Shown: positions 23,916 to 36,892 of the stretch, piece by piece
Position numbering within the stretch: position 1 is the first letter of the stretch
Layout: each line of letters opens with the position of its first letter
Assembly: GCA_015680685.1 (NCBI GenBank)
Contig: MNCI01001481.1
Span: 18,844 to 82,843, forward strand
Direction of reading: 5' to 3'
DNA length: 64,000 nucleotides
Origin: Gnetum montanum
Taxonomy: Eukaryota; Streptophyta; Gnetopsida; Gnetales; Gnetaceae
Translations under genes and position numbers: made by a program
The notes under the pieces: generated by a model
Told to the model about the DNA's origin: nothing
Database searches by the model: none
What the model saw: only the letters and a program-made list of their open reading frames with translations

Positions 23916-25154
23916 AGCACAATACTTTTGTTAAACATAACGAGCCATTGTTCATTTGGTTAGACCATACAACTTGTAGTTTGTAAGTTATTCATTCAAT
24001 TCTAAGGGGTATGCTATTATGCTAAACCCCAAGATATATAACTCAACGTTGCCCACTAGAATCAAAACCATGACTTGGAGCTTTTAAATTAAGAGTCTTA
24101 CCTATATAATATCCTACTTAAATTCAATGAAGGTTTTGTGTTGCCTATGTGTCTTAGGGTACACATAGTTAAATAGTTTCTATCATAAAACCCTCTCTAA
24201 GTGGTGTGTCACCTTTATCTTCTTATTAAGGAGAATTTGCGTGTGTGTGTATGTTAGGGGTATGGAAATGGTGTTTTTGATAATCCTCTTATTCTTTTTT
24301 TGTCCATCATCCTTAAGCCAGCATCTCCTTCAAAGGTATATCTAACTTAGAAAGTTGCTTCACAAGGTATGTCCAACTTGGGAAGTCAATTAAAGATCAT
24401 ACACTCTCAACTACCTTAGATATAAATTACATCTAATCTAGTTCAACACTAGCATTGCGCTTGCCATTAGCACCTTCTTCTTTTACTCTTTCATCTTCCT
24501 TGTTTCCAAGCCTTGTTTCATTTCTATTGTTTTCATTTGTTTGTTTTTCAGTTTTCAAGAATGTATTTGTGTGTTTTTATCAATTGAAAAATAGATATGT
24601 ATTGTTATGTTATAATACCACTTAAAGTTATATTTAACAATACATTTTTTTAATTGAAAAGTGTAATGTTATTTCAATTTTTTGTCTTAATTGAAATGTG
24701 AGATGTTTTTCTAATTGCATCTTCAATTATTTATGTATTATTCTTAGTGTTATCATAAGTTCATGTGAATTGGAAATTATTAGTTTGTTAAGATAGTGTG
24801 AGAGTAAGATGCTTCTTGAAAATTTTTAGGAAGGGTATGGTGGGGAGATGAATAGCACAAGGTTGGTGCATGTGTTGTTATGGTAGACCCACAAAAACCA
24901 GAAAATTTTATAAAAAAACAACAACAATACATCCACATTAAAGATACACTAATTCATGAAAAGAAAAAAGAACTAGACAAAGTGTATTATATTGTAACTT
25001 CAAAATACCAATAAAAGAACCAAGAGAGAAAGGAAGGGAAAAACAGTTTTTAGGGTGCTAATACTAGTTTTTACCCTTATTAAGAAAAATTTATTTGACA
25101 AGTGTGAATCCAATTTGATGATAAAACATTATTTTCCCTAATGTAATCATAGTA

Positions 25155-25215
25155 TTGTGACTTATTGGTTAAAGCATCTAGCTTACATTTTACAAGTCAC
25201 AAATACAATCCTAAT
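25155..25215 (+). repeat. Possible tRNA-derived SINE head
   Basis: gacttattggttaaagcat, then after about 25 bases caaatacaatcc. These are box-A-like and box-B-like spacings of the same style as at 20585. Both boxes are poor. Confidence 0.22.
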
Positions 25216-25260
25216 AAGCAATGATACATAAGTCATATTCCACAAAGGAATCAATGATAG

Positions 25261-25320
25261 GTAGCTTAAGTAGTTAGCTCATTGTTATGCTAGGCAAGAG
25301 GTTGTTAGTTCAAGTTGCAC
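25261..25320 (+). repeat. Possible tRNA-derived SINE head
   Basis: Reads gtagcttaagtagttagctc and then ggttgttagttcaagttgc, which is a recognisable box-A/box-B layout. It lies just upstream of the truncated left edge of E3. Confidence 0.3.
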
Positions 25321-25524
25321 TTGAGGCATTATTGTATTCCTCTATAATTCTTCTAGAGTATCATGTTGGCTATATGTCCTGGGATATACTTATAGTTATT
25401 CATTTGGGTTTCAATAACATCATACATCTCCTAATCCCATCTTTTGTGATAATCTCACTAATCCCATCTTTTGGACAATCTCACTTTGGTTCATTACCTA
25501 ATAAGATATATGTTGAAGACAATT

Positions 25525-27560
25525 AGAGTCATCAACTTCATATAGGGGTTTCATATGTTCATGACCACCCTGACAATAGTCAAGAACTACATTCACTTAA
25601 GGTAAACAACCTTAGAGGTAATGAAGTAAGTCCTAGACCAAGGAAGGCGACTAGAACCTCCTCAACACCTAGAAAAGATAAATTAAGGGACATTGGGGAA
25701 CACCATAGAAGCCATGGTGATCCTCCTAGTTCCTCATCTTCCGCTTCCTCTTCCATGTCTAGTTTTAACAAAGATGAATGTAGGCATAGAGATCAAGATC
25801 ACCATTGGCATCAAAGTAAAAATAAGAATAGGAATCAAAACCATGGAAAAATCAAAGATGTCAAATTGAACATAGGCAAAATCATCAAAATAAAACAAAT
25901 ACAAATTTTCATCATGCCATGTTTGATGATGATGAACCATTGCTGGCCACTAGAAGCCTAATGCAAATCACATAGTTAAGATATCCCATAGGCATCACAA
26001 GGAAAGTCGCCTACTTAGGCTTGATATAAACAATTTCCCTAAATTTGTGAGAGGCTACGATTCGAATCCACAACATCATGTGCAAGCCTTATAAAATGCC
26101 TATGCCTTATACAACATTGAAAGTCGATGGCAAAAGCTTAAGCTCTTTCCCATGACACTAGTTGATAGAGCCAAAGTGTGGTACAGATTGTTGAAACCAA
26201 ATGCAATCTGATGGTGGTCCACAATGTTGGAACTCTTTAACAAGAAATACCAAACCTATGTGAGGGTGTCCAACCTAAGGAGACAAATCCAAGGATGGAA
26301 GAAAGAATAACATGAACCCTTGGACATCACCTTAGATACATATTATTCTCTATTGAATAGATGCCCATGCCATGGTTTCTCTAAGGGAAGGAAACTTTTC
26401 CACATCATAGATGGGCTTTGTAATGAAACAAGGGAAACCCTTGGGATGTATGCTCTAGGTTAATTATATGAGCTATGAAGCCATTAGATCTAAGAGCTAA
26501 TTGATCATGTGGTGAAATAAGAAGGAGAGCTATGAAAATGGGAGAATGTTGAGAAATATCACTGGGACCCAACTCTTCAAAAGAAGGAGATCCATAGCTA
26601 TGATAAGGAGAAAGAGGCAACTCTCAATAAGGTGACTCTGCAAGGAACCTTATTTATCAATGAACTTGAAGCAAAGTTTGATAGGATGTCATAATGGATA
26701 TATGAAAAAGTTACAACTTTCGTAGAAACTATAGAGAAGAAGGTAATGCAAAATGAACTAGGTGATCACAATAAACAAAGGAAGCAGTACCAAGAAATAG
26801 GTAGGAACACTCATTGGCAAACAAGGGAAATGGTCAAAGAAAAAGAGGCTATAGACTCAACAACAAATGAAGATGATGGATGTGACATTTGCATATATGA
26901 CCACCCGAAGGACCATTGCCCAGTCATGTCACATCCACATGAGTATTGGGCTTTTACATTAAATCCTAAGTTCATACAGAAGCACATGCCTAGGAGATTT
27001 TCTTTTCCACATGGTAATTAGAGACAGTCCCACAACCAATCGTACTATTTGAGGGGGACTTATTACCAACCTCAACACTATCATCAACCACAATGGCAAA
27101 ACCCACAATCATGAGGGAGGCCCTCATCAAACCAGCCCTACCATTACCACTAGCCGAAACTACATGGATATTATGTTCAACACCTTGTTTCTCTAACTAG
27201 TTCTACATCCTCTACTTCAAATTGCTACTATCACTCTCCCAAGTACCATCAACCCATGACATCTCCTAAAGGATCACCACCTTGCACCTCTTACCATCCA
27301 TCTTATCCTTGATATTCTCATACTCCATCTCATCACATGCATTGCTAGCAACACTAGGAGGTTTGGCAAACAAATGCCACTTGTGTTGTGAATTTCCATA
27401 TCCATGCTAATACTAGTAGGTTCCCATCGCAAACTCGGAAATGTTCTTTCTTTCAGACAGCTCCCAAGTGGAAGTGCAACACTCATGGACCTACCACATC
27501 ATCCAAACTAGCACAATGCCAATCTAGTGTAACACCTTCCCTTTCATAGCCAACATCCTT
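25525..27560 (+). pseudogene. E3 gag remnant
   Basis: Collinear with E1 gag: about 26016 gives DINNFPKFVRGYD, then WQKLKLFPMTLVDRAKVWYR, ELFNKKYQTYVRVSNL and IIDGLCNETRETL. At 26746-27021 (91 codons open) it contains CDICIYDHPKDHC followed by SHPHEYW, the Cys/His motif of the family. The tail (27021-27560) is rich in Pro, Tyr, Gln, Ser and His. Stops, mostly TAG and TAA, and frameshifts interrupt it, so it is not translatable as one protein. The protease segment seen in E2 is not evident. Confidence 0.7.
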
Positions 27561-29889
27561 TGCACCTACACAAGGGCCACCATCCATTATTACTCCAACA
27601 TCCAACTGAAGTAATGAATCTAGCATTGTGAAGAGACAAACAAATCCATGCATACCGAATCATGATCACAGGTGTAATCATGGGCTAGCCATCTATAACA
27701 TGAACACAACTCATCCTCTAACCCATCGTACATTTAACAACCAAGTGTATGAACAACAACTTGTCTACATAGCCGCCACTAAACCAAGAGACACCTAGTG
27801 GCTCAAAAATGAGAGGTTAACACTATTTTATACCTGCATGGAGCCTACCTATCCACTAACTAATTCTTGCCATGGCCAAATGCTTAGTTGTGGGGGAAAA
27901 TGCCCCTTCTAACATCCAAAATTAATAGGTGTTTTTCTTCTTTTTGTTTTACAAATTTTTTACAATTCTCTTATTTCTTGATACAATATTTCCTATCCTT
28001 TTCAACTTTTTCTACATTTTGTTTTCATTTTCTTTGTTAGTGATCTTGCTTGTGAATAAAACAATCATGTAGCCCATCTAGGTGAGGTTTTCTCTATGTT
28101 GACAAATCATGAGGGACTGATTATTCGGATAGTGAGGCCACATTATCCATCCATCCATTTCATTACCAAGAGGTTCTTACCATAGTCATAATGATATTCC
28201 TTTCCATCATCAAACTAACAATAAATTCATAGTCATTGTGCCTAGACAGAAAAATGTAGAACCAAGGGGGAATGTGAAGGGTGTGACATTAAGGGGATTT
28301 TTGGATTCTCTTTTACCACTTTTGTATGTTCTATCCTATTGCTAAGGTTGCAATTATATCCTTGTATATCTAATGAAAAATGGAATTAATAGTCAAATAA
28401 AAAGGGCATTGAATAAATTTTTGAGGGTCTTATGATAAATACATGTACCCATGCCTAAAGGTTGGTGGCTTCTTAGAATAATTTTATTAAAAAAAGGAGA
28501 AAGAAGTGCCCTTAATACACTCCTCCCTTGAACAAAACACCAAGTGATGCTACTCCTTGCAATTATGATAGTCTTATGATTATCAAACGAAGTGATGAAA
28601 TAATGCAATGTTACTGAATGTGGTTTGGACTTGGTTTGAACCTTGGAAAGACAGGCTAATGATTACTTAATTATTAATAATTCACAAGGATTCAATATGC
28701 CTCTCGTAAGATACCTCACATCCCAATTTCTACAATCTTTTCTAAAATCTATCTCAACTTGCTATCCATATGATTCTAACTTGTGGTTTTGTGTGACATC
28801 GAGTTATTTTCTCAAATTGGTGGTTTTAACATGTTTTTTTTGTTTCATAGGTATTTATTGCATTTAACCCCTTTGGTGGCTATGGACATTTTTAAGTGTG
28901 GTTATATAAGGGCATTATGGGCTGAAGCTTACTTTGGGGAGGACCTGCTTGTGTAATTGTTGTGACTTATACCTGTTTGACACAACCACATAATTTCTCA
29001 CTTTCCAAGTGCATAAATGTTAAATTTACTGCTTTCCCTTATCATATAATTGGTCTATTCCATACTATAGGTCTAATACCCCTTTTCTTGCATCTTCCAA
29101 AGCTTTTAATGTTAGTGACTCCATCTTCTAACACTTCCTATGCCTAAATATGATTTCTTACTTACCCCAAAACTATGGACTTAACCTAAATCTTCCAACC
29201 AATCCTAGAGCTTCATTTTTCAAGTTGAGTACTTTCATTAAATGTAGTTTCAAGGACCCTAATATCAACTACTTGATATTGGGTTAGACTTGACGTTGGA
29301 TACCCGATATTAGGTCAAAAAAACCCATATATATGACCCCCACAATGCTCCAAAACCCATTCTTATCATTTGCAACTAGGGGAGTTTTTGAAATTTTTTC
29401 TCATGACTAAGAGCTTTGTGCAATCGACTTCCACTTATGATAATTTTCTCCATACCATTCTAATTTTTGTATCGTTTGCACCTATTTGAACCTAGAATGT
29501 TCAATTTCGTTAGGGGAGGGTGCTTGTGTGAAAAACCTGCATCAATTTTTCAAAATTTGCTATCACCCAAAAGGTATTCCAAGGGTAGGAATGTTAAAAA
29601 CCTTAAGTGTCTTAATGAAAAATTAATTGTATTAATGCCAAAAATTTTAATTTTTTCACCCAAAGAACCATAACCATCATGACAAGCCATACATAAGGAA
29701 AAAGAGACCAATTGCGAAGGGTCATAAAAGAAGAACGATAATTTTTGGGCATTTTTGTTTGAAAAGTTTTCTAACTCTGCAATCATATGAGTTAAAGAAC
29801 TTAATAAAACTAAGGTCATGAGTAAGGTATAAACCTATTAATGATAAATAACAACACCTTAGTAACATCAAAACCTTGACTGATTGTAG
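27561..29889 (+). other. E3 non-coding middle region
   Basis: No coding frame in element orientation. Contains the stretch 28393-28608 shared with E1 (the antisense open frame there is a by-product) and the block at 28903-28960 with ACTTTGGGGAGGA shared with E1 and, as gctttggggagga, with E2. Around 29260-29330 repeated gatattgg-like phrases resemble the start of the LTR at 32821. Confidence 0.5.
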
Positions 29890-32622
29890 ATGGCCCCAAA
29901 AAGAGGAGGACAAGAAGGACCTTTGTAAGAAGCTACTAAACATCTGAGAGGTGGCAAAGGCCAACAAGGAGAGCAAGCCAAGCATGAGGAACAGGAGGCC
30001 CAATCATTTAGCATCCATCAAGAGGCTCTTGTTCCAAGGCAGTCGATCCAAGGAGAGGTCGTAGAACCACAAGCTCCAGTGCAAGGAAAACACCTCACAT
30101 TGTCCCTAGAATACCTTTAAGCTATTCAAGAGAAATCCATGTTGACCATGGTCATCATGGAAATGACCTTTGGTCCACTTATGGCATTTGTTGTTGAGGC
30201 AATTCAGATGCAACTCCAAGTGTCACCAGTATGATACATTCTTTCAAATAGTGGTGAATGGTACCTTGACAAGACATACCAATTTTGGCACAACAAGGAA
30301 GAAGGTACTACTATTAACATTGGGGGAGTCACAGTTTCCTTTTTGGTCAAAGTAATTGTAGAGGCTCTGAATTTGCCCAATGTGGAGGCTAAATTGGTGC
30401 ATCTATCCATGAGGTTTAATCCTAAAACTAGAAAGTTATGGCTAAAGTGAGTGTATGAAAAAGACAAAAAGACATATAATGAGTTGATTCTAGAAGAGAG
30501 GACCTATTTTAAGATAGGAACCTATCATCTCTTCCCAACCAAAGGGCTCAATAGAATCTCAATAGACATGACCATGGGGAGTGCAATACTAATGGGCAAA
30601 TATATGACTAATCCTCCCTAATTATACTGCATGGAAATTTAGAGGTGGTTCAAAGAAAAGAAGATAGGAAAGATAACACTTCCATTCTCCTACTTGATCA
30701 AAAAGCTATGTAAGCACGCTAGAATCCTGGGATATAGAAATGATATTTATAGGATGGTTCAGAATGCTTCCTTCACTGAATTGCTCAAACCTGCAACACC
30801 ACGAAAAGACCGTAGTGAGGAATAAGAACTAGAGAAGGAAGTAGAACAAAAAAAAAGAAATAGAACAAGAGCTTGAAAAATGTCATGAGCCATAAGTTCC
30901 ACCACCACTACCACAAGACTATAGGCCTACAATGAGCTATCTATAGAAAATAGCTGAAACACTCAGCTAGGGGAGTAGAGATGAATCAAACCTCTTCAAA
31001 GTCATCAATGATGCCATGTAGTCCACCATTTCCATTGATCCAATAAGAGGGAAGATTTTGTTACAATTAGGAGGAGAATACCAATGGTTAAGACAAGTCT
31101 CTAGTAACACCACATCCTTTTAGGTGATGCTCAAAACAGGAGAAGGTGCCATAGTAGTGGTCATGTAGCATCAAGATGTGACAGGCATAGTAGAGATGAT
31201 AATAAATCACATCAAAGAATCTATTAATGCCTCCAATGGAGTTAACTATGACCATAGATGCCCAAATGCTGGTTAGGACTTCAAGAACTCCTATGGCCCA
31301 TGAATATGTTCTTGATGAATTATTGCAGATGGAATAATTAATGACAACCCTTTTTGACATCCCCAGTGATGTTACTATAGTGCAATTAGACCTCATTACC
31401 ACCAAAGGAAAGTTGGCCATGGCTAAGACCAGGGCGAAACATGTAGAAGTAGAAGTGCATTGCTTGCAACAAGAGTTGCCTACCTTGAGAGCTAAAAGAT
31501 GGGACCCTACCTGGTTTGTTGCACTTGACTAGCTAGACTAATTTCAAATAGAGCAACTGAAAAAATTGATTGAAGAGAATAAAGCTACTAAGAAAGAAAA
31601 GGAGAAGGTGGTCTGGAATGCCTCAATTGCTAAAGCTTAGGTATATGTCCATAGGAAGACATTGGCCACCATATAAGAAGAAAATAAACAGCTTTCTGTA
31701 GATAACACAAGGTTGACCACTATAAAAAAAATAGAAGAACATCTTGGAAGAAAGCGTCCACCAGTTGAGAGAACAACTAGTGAGGGTCAACCAAGACATC
31801 AACAAATTGGCCAAAGAGAATCAAACCCTCTCAATAGAGGAGGTTTGTGCAATCCATCAAAAGTCTTTAATCAAGATAAGAACATGGAAAAATGAGGCCA
31901 AAAAACATAAGAAGATGAAAGAGCACTTCTGGGACTAGGTTAGCATGTATAAGAAGATTAATGAAAAGGAAATCTAGATGGCAAAAGCCTGCATTAGATC
32001 CATGTCAGTGCAAAATCCTGATTGGTAGTCCATCCTAGATAGTTATGCACTAGTCCACCAAGTAGAACTAAAGAATAAAGACCTATAGATTAAAAACTTA
32101 AAGGAATACATGGTATTAGCTAACCTTCAATATGCCAACCTTGCCATGTTAATAGTAGGTTGGCCTAGAAATTAATTAGAGTAGCAAGTAGAGGCCAACT
32201 ATGCATTATATGAAAAAGAGTTTGCAGATAGAACAAATGCTTTATAGAAACTCCATGTAGCAAACTCAGAATTGGAGATGTTTAAGGTTGGCTACCATGA
32301 ATAGAAATATGTAGCCTCAAACTTGGCCAAAATATTAACAAATCACTATGAATTGAAGGAAAAGATAATGGCCTTTGAGGAGGGACAATGGTAGTTTGTG
32401 GCCTGGTATGTAAAAGCCAACAAAATGTTTCCATAGTTGCCATGTCCATGGGCTATACTGGCTTTAGCGCACATCAGTTCAATAGCCTAGACTATACATG
32501 ATCCAAGAATAGGGGAAGAAAAGTTGCAAGCACTCTTAAACCACTACAAAGTCTAAAAGCCTAGTAACAAAGGAAAGCGGCCAATGGAAGAGCCACCACC
32601 TTTGGGAACTACATGAGCTTTC
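29890..32622 (+). pseudogene. E3 extra ORF: unknown protein with long coiled coil, decayed
   Basis: From the ATG at 29890 (MAPKRGGQEGPL) one frame can be followed for about 300 codons with only isolated stops. It continues after frameshifts near 30850, 31330 and 31740 to about 32622. The first third has Gln/Glu-rich sequence and then a globular-looking part (TFGPLMAFVVEAIQMQLQV, ERTYFKIGTYHLFPTKGLNR, FSYLIKKLCKHARILGYRND). The last 400 codons are heptad-like and rich in Glu, Lys, Gln and Leu (QLREQLVRVNQDINKLAKEN). It ends in a basic stretch (NKGKRPMEEPPP). No membrane segment stands out. Nearly all stops after 31340 are TAG where Gln would fit. I do not recognise the family. The position, between gag and the 3' LTR on the sense strand, is where Athila elements carry an env-like ORF. 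Confidence 0.5.
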
Positions 32623-32792
32623 CTAATTTTGTGTTTGGTAATGTTATGTCCAAATTTTTGTAAACACCACTATGGCATGTAAGAGTCAATTTGTGTACTT
32701 AGTCAAGTGAGCTAATAATCCCATACCTCCCCAATCTTTTGTAAAGGACTTATTCCTCATTTTGTTTAACTCGAGGACAAGTTTTCATTTAG

Positions 32793-32803
32793 TTGTGAGG
32801 GTA
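32793..32803 (+). promoter_or_regulatory. E3 polypurine tract
   Basis: TTGTGAGGGTA immediately precedes the LTR start TGATGAG. The same phrase, with the upstream AACTCGAG...GAGTTTTCATTTAG block, occurs before the 3' LTRs of E1 and E2. Confidence 0.65.
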
Positions 32804-33694
32804 TGATGAGTCATGTCTTGCAAGGTTGTGACATCATATATCTGATATTGGGGCCACAGTGTCAGGTATTCAATATTGGGGCACAACCTTTGAGGTTGGG
32901 CATACAATATTGCCCCTTCAGTGCTAGCTTATAAATACCACAGTTGGCTGCATGGTTAGGAGATAGTTTTGTTGATAAATTTTAGATAGCATTTTTATAG
33001 ATTTTTGATTCCAAGTTCTATTATTTTCTAGTGCATGCCCGCAGTGTGATGTTAAGTGATTGTATGACATCCTTATTTGAGTGTGATGTACTTGGATGCA
33101 TTACATGATTGGAAATTAAGATCGAGATTACTTTCATCATTGTAGCATTCACTTAGATTTATCATTACTTTCAATTGTTTAATCGTTTACTATTCTCCTT
33201 AGTTAATGTTTCCATTTATTGCTTTTTATTATTCTTGTCATTAAGCAGAATGAGTAAGACTAATTGCAAACACTTAAGTGTAATTACTTGGTAGCCTAGC
33301 AGTGTATTGTTTGGTGCACCTAGTGACATACACTTGGTAATTTCAACTATAGCTACACGAAGTCCAAGGCATGTACGAACGATTAGAAATGAATACTTAT
33401 TGCACATAAACTAGTTTATATTTTACTTTTCATTACTAATTAGTTTAATTAATCCATCTATTTATTATTATTAGGAGTAGCTTAGGGCTAGACAACTTCA
33501 ATCATCATATGCCTCACTTTGGACTAAACCCTGCATGACAAAGCTACCACTAGTCTAAGTGGGAAGACAATGAATTATGATCAAGGCATAATGATTTAGA
33601 TGTACAACTAGTCCCATCCACAGAATTCAACTGGATTATGTGTGAATGCTTGTGATTCATATGGTTGGGCATAGGGGTACCTTACCTCTCATCA
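32804..33694 (+). repeat. E3 3' LTR with TATA box
   Basis: Begins TGATGAGT and ends CTCTCATCA, an inverted terminal pair with one mismatch. TATAAATA lies at 32930-32937, in the right place for the element promoter. The downstream half matches the other family LTRs; the first 120 bases (repeated gatattggggc-like phrases) are divergent. Confidence 0.85.
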
Positions 33695-33906
33695 ACTTTG
33701 AATCTCAAGTCAACATGTGGAGCATGTTTATCTCAAGGTACATAATATGACACCTAAATAAGAGAACTTGAGTTATGAAGATAAGGTATTGATCAAGGAG
33801 CCTAATGATTACTCCTTTTATAAGGTGTCAAAACTATGATGGAAATTCCTGAAAGTTAATAGTGTAATGCTTAATCACTTGCTAGTGATAAATAGGATCA
33901 AAATGG

Positions 33907-36892
33907 TTCGTGCTCGTGTTGAACATCTAGATGTCCCATATCTTTAGGAATTGAACTCAAGAGTGAAGCATAAGCTCTTCATAGCTTAGAATTTTGTGCA
34001 TCAAAATTACATGGAACAAATGAGGGATATCATTGATGATATCCAAGCCTTGATGGATGACGTCGTACAAAGGATGGTCAAGAAGAAGAAATTGGAGGAC
34101 CATGTCATTGTTCAAGAAAAGGTAGTGACATCTAGTTCAAGGTGTTCTACCCAAAATTTTTAAGTTAAAGAGCTCAAGATGTATAATGGTGATCTTGATG
34201 AAAAACTCTTAGCTACTTTCATCCTTGAGATGGAGTGCTTCCTTGAAATGAATGATTATCTAGAGAAAATGAAGGTTTGCATCATCTTCTAATTTCTAGA
34301 TGGTGTTACTTAGATTTGGTGGCTTGACATTATTTGCAAATAAATTCTAAAATGGATTATATATTAATGAAAACATGGGATGACCTCAAATATTATTTCA
34401 TTGAAAACTTTCATCCAGGTACTTCTATTAATAAAAATTAGGCAAAGTTGAAAGAACTCTAATAGATAGGGAAGTTGGAGGACTACCTATATGAATGTTA
34501 AGAAGTGATCTTACAAATCTCCATAATGGATAAGGAGTCAAAGTTCCACCTCTTCTTTAATGATATGAAACCATGGGCTCAATGGGAGATCAAAATTTGC
34601 AAGATCCTAGACTATAAGGAAGTATTGAAATTTATAGCTAATTTGGTAGTCGATTTGAAGCCTTAAAAGTAGAAAAAGAATAAAGCTAAAACATTAAGAA
34701 TAGATATCAATTGGTTTTGGACTTGTTTGGCCAACTAGTGAGAGCTTGAGTTATGTCTCAACTTGACTTTCACTAAGTTTACTATTAGGTGTGGATTATA
34801 GAGGGTGATGAAGAAAAGATAACATGTGTCACTTATTATGATTCATACAAGTGGATAATCATGCCTTTTAGGTTGTGCAATGCTCTTGCTACATTTTGCA
34901 TGCTCGTGAATAAGGTATTTCATCCATTCTTTGACAAGTTCATAGTGGTGTACCTTGATGATATTTCAATATAATTTCACTCAATGGATGATCATCTTTA
35001 GTATCTAGATTTGGTGTTCTAAAAATTATAAGAGTACAAACTATATGTTAGGTAGAAGAAGTGTGAATTTGGCAAGCTAGAGCTAAAGTTCCTAGGCCAC
35101 ATTGATGATGGTAAGGTAAATATAGATCTAAAGAAAGTGAAGGTCATTATCATTTGACCTATTCCAAAAGATGTGTATTAGCTACAAGAACTTTTGGGGT
35201 TGATGAGTTACTATAGGAAGTTTGTTCGAGGGTTCTCTAAAATGATAGTAGGATCAATGAACTTGCAAAAAAAAAAAGGATGTTTCTTGGAATTGGAGCC
35301 ACCACTATTAGGAAGAATTTGACAAAATCAGGATGACTTTCATAACTTAGCCCATGTTAGCCTTTTCTAACTTCTTAAAACCATTAAAAGTATATAAAGA
35401 TACTTCACAAGAGGTGATTTGTGGGTTACTTTTTCAAGATAGCCATCCCATGGCATTTGAGTTAAAGAAGTTGGACTAGACTAAGTAGTTGTGGTTGGTA
35501 CATGAAAAGGAGACATTTGTCATTGTGCATTGTTTGTGCACATGGTGATACTATTTCCTTGGTAGACTTTTGGTAGTTAAAAATAACAACACTATCATGA
35601 GGTACCTTCTTAACTAGTCTAAGTTAAAGCTAAAGCAAGCTTGATGGTTGGGCATGTTCCAAGAGTTCGACCTTTGGTTTTTTTATCAACAAGGTAGAAA
35701 TAATATGGTTGTAGCTACTTTGAGTAGACATTCTTAGGTAAACATGATGGAAGTTGTGGGGAAATTCAATAGCTCTTGAGTGATGGCTAATCATGAACTT
35801 TGATAAAAGATCAAGAATAGATTGTAGCATGATTAGTATGCTTAGGAGTTATTAAAGTTGGATTATGATTGAGGTAACTTAAATTTTAACAAAGTAAATG
35901 ACTTGCTCATGTCTTAGCAAACTTTAATCTATGTCCTTGATTAGGGTGCATTAAGTTTTTAAATCATTAATGAATACCATAACACTCTTTGAGCTATTCA
36001 TCTAGGTCATAAACATACAATTGCATTGGTGGGGCAACAGTTCCATTAGCCTAATTTAGGCATTGATATAACTAATTTTATACAAAGTTGTTTTGTCTAT
36101 TAGTAGAACAAAAGTTTCAATGAGAAACTATAGGGCTTGATTTACTCCTTGAAAATTCCATAGTTATAATGGATGGTTGTCTCCATGGAATTTATCATAA
36201 GAACTTTCATAGTACATGGATTTTCCAACATCCTTATAGTTGTAGATAAATTCTTGAAGTATGTCATCTTCATTTCATGATGTACTCCTTGCATAGTTAA
36301 GGATGTAACATCCTTGTTCTTTGGTAATAGTGTGAAATCCTTTAGATTACCATTAAGCATCATTTTTTATCGTGACTCCTATTTCATGGGGGATTTCTAG
36401 TGGAAGTTATTTGAAATTTTAGAGATAAAGATATACATGTTCTTAGGGTACTATCCTTAAACAAATGGATAGATAGAATGGATCAACAAGGTTCTTGAAG
36501 AATATCTTTATCATTTCATCTGGTTTGATTAAACAAACTAGATAGCTTTGTTACCTATGGGTTAGTTCAGCTATAACATTTAGAAGTTGCTAGCCACAAG
36601 ATTTTCTTTGGCAAAGTTAGCATTAGAAAGACAACCATTAATTCCTCAACTAGTGAAAACCTCCCATGAATGTTTTAATCCTTTAGTGGATGAATTCATT
36701 CAATATTAAATAGATCATATTCATGTTACCATATTGTACTTGGAAAAGTTCCTTCAACAAATGAAAAAACAAGTAGATAATGGAAGGAGGTTGTTGAAGT
36801 TTATAGTGGATGAGTGGATCTTGTTAAAAATGGATTATGTGAGGGAGATAAGGCTAAAGAAGGGTGCTAACTAGAAGTTTCTCAGGTGATAT
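33907..36892 (+). pseudogene. Decayed Ty3/gypsy gag-pol (element E4)
   Basis: In order: a Gag start at about 33907 (MVRARVEHLD) and a Gag-like domain to about 34700, then a jump straight into reverse transcriptase. 34789-34974 is open (YKWIIMPFRLCNALATF ... VVYLDDISI) with the catalytic YLDD at 34951-34962. The connection FLGHIDDGKV and YYRKFVRGFSK follow to 35240. RNase H is at 35390-35560 (QEVICGLLFQD), and integrase core at 36140-36500 (ILIVVDKFLKYV, then WINKVLEEYL). Protease and the first half of reverse transcriptase are missing, and stops occur throughout. Domain order RT, RNase H, integrase shows Ty3/gypsy. No LTRs were identified for it. Confidence 0.75.

Larger units (their letters stand above)
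23588..25459. other. Intergenic with SINE-like fragments
   Basis: No gene recognised. It holds the tRNA terminator, a short GT repeat near 24240 and three tRNA-like Pol III promoter fragments listed separately. Confidence 0.5.
25460..33694 (+). mobile_element. E3: 5'-truncated gypsy element with an extra coiled-coil ORF
   Basis: Homology to the E1 internal region starts around 25460-25530, so the 5' LTR and primer site are lost. A gag remnant, a non-coding stretch shared with E1 and partly E2, a long additional reading frame (29890-32622), a polypurine tract and a 3' LTR follow. No polymerase domains were found. The extra frame has no counterpart at the same place in E1 or E2, where only 0.8-0.95 kb separates the conserved purine block from the LTR, against about 3.9 kb here. 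Confidence 0.75.

Noticed and set aside
29890-32622. Alternative genetic code (TAG read as Gln) in the E3 ORF
   Set aside because: TAA stops and frameshifts are also present, the TTC4 gene uses standard codons, and CAG to TAG decay explains the pattern.
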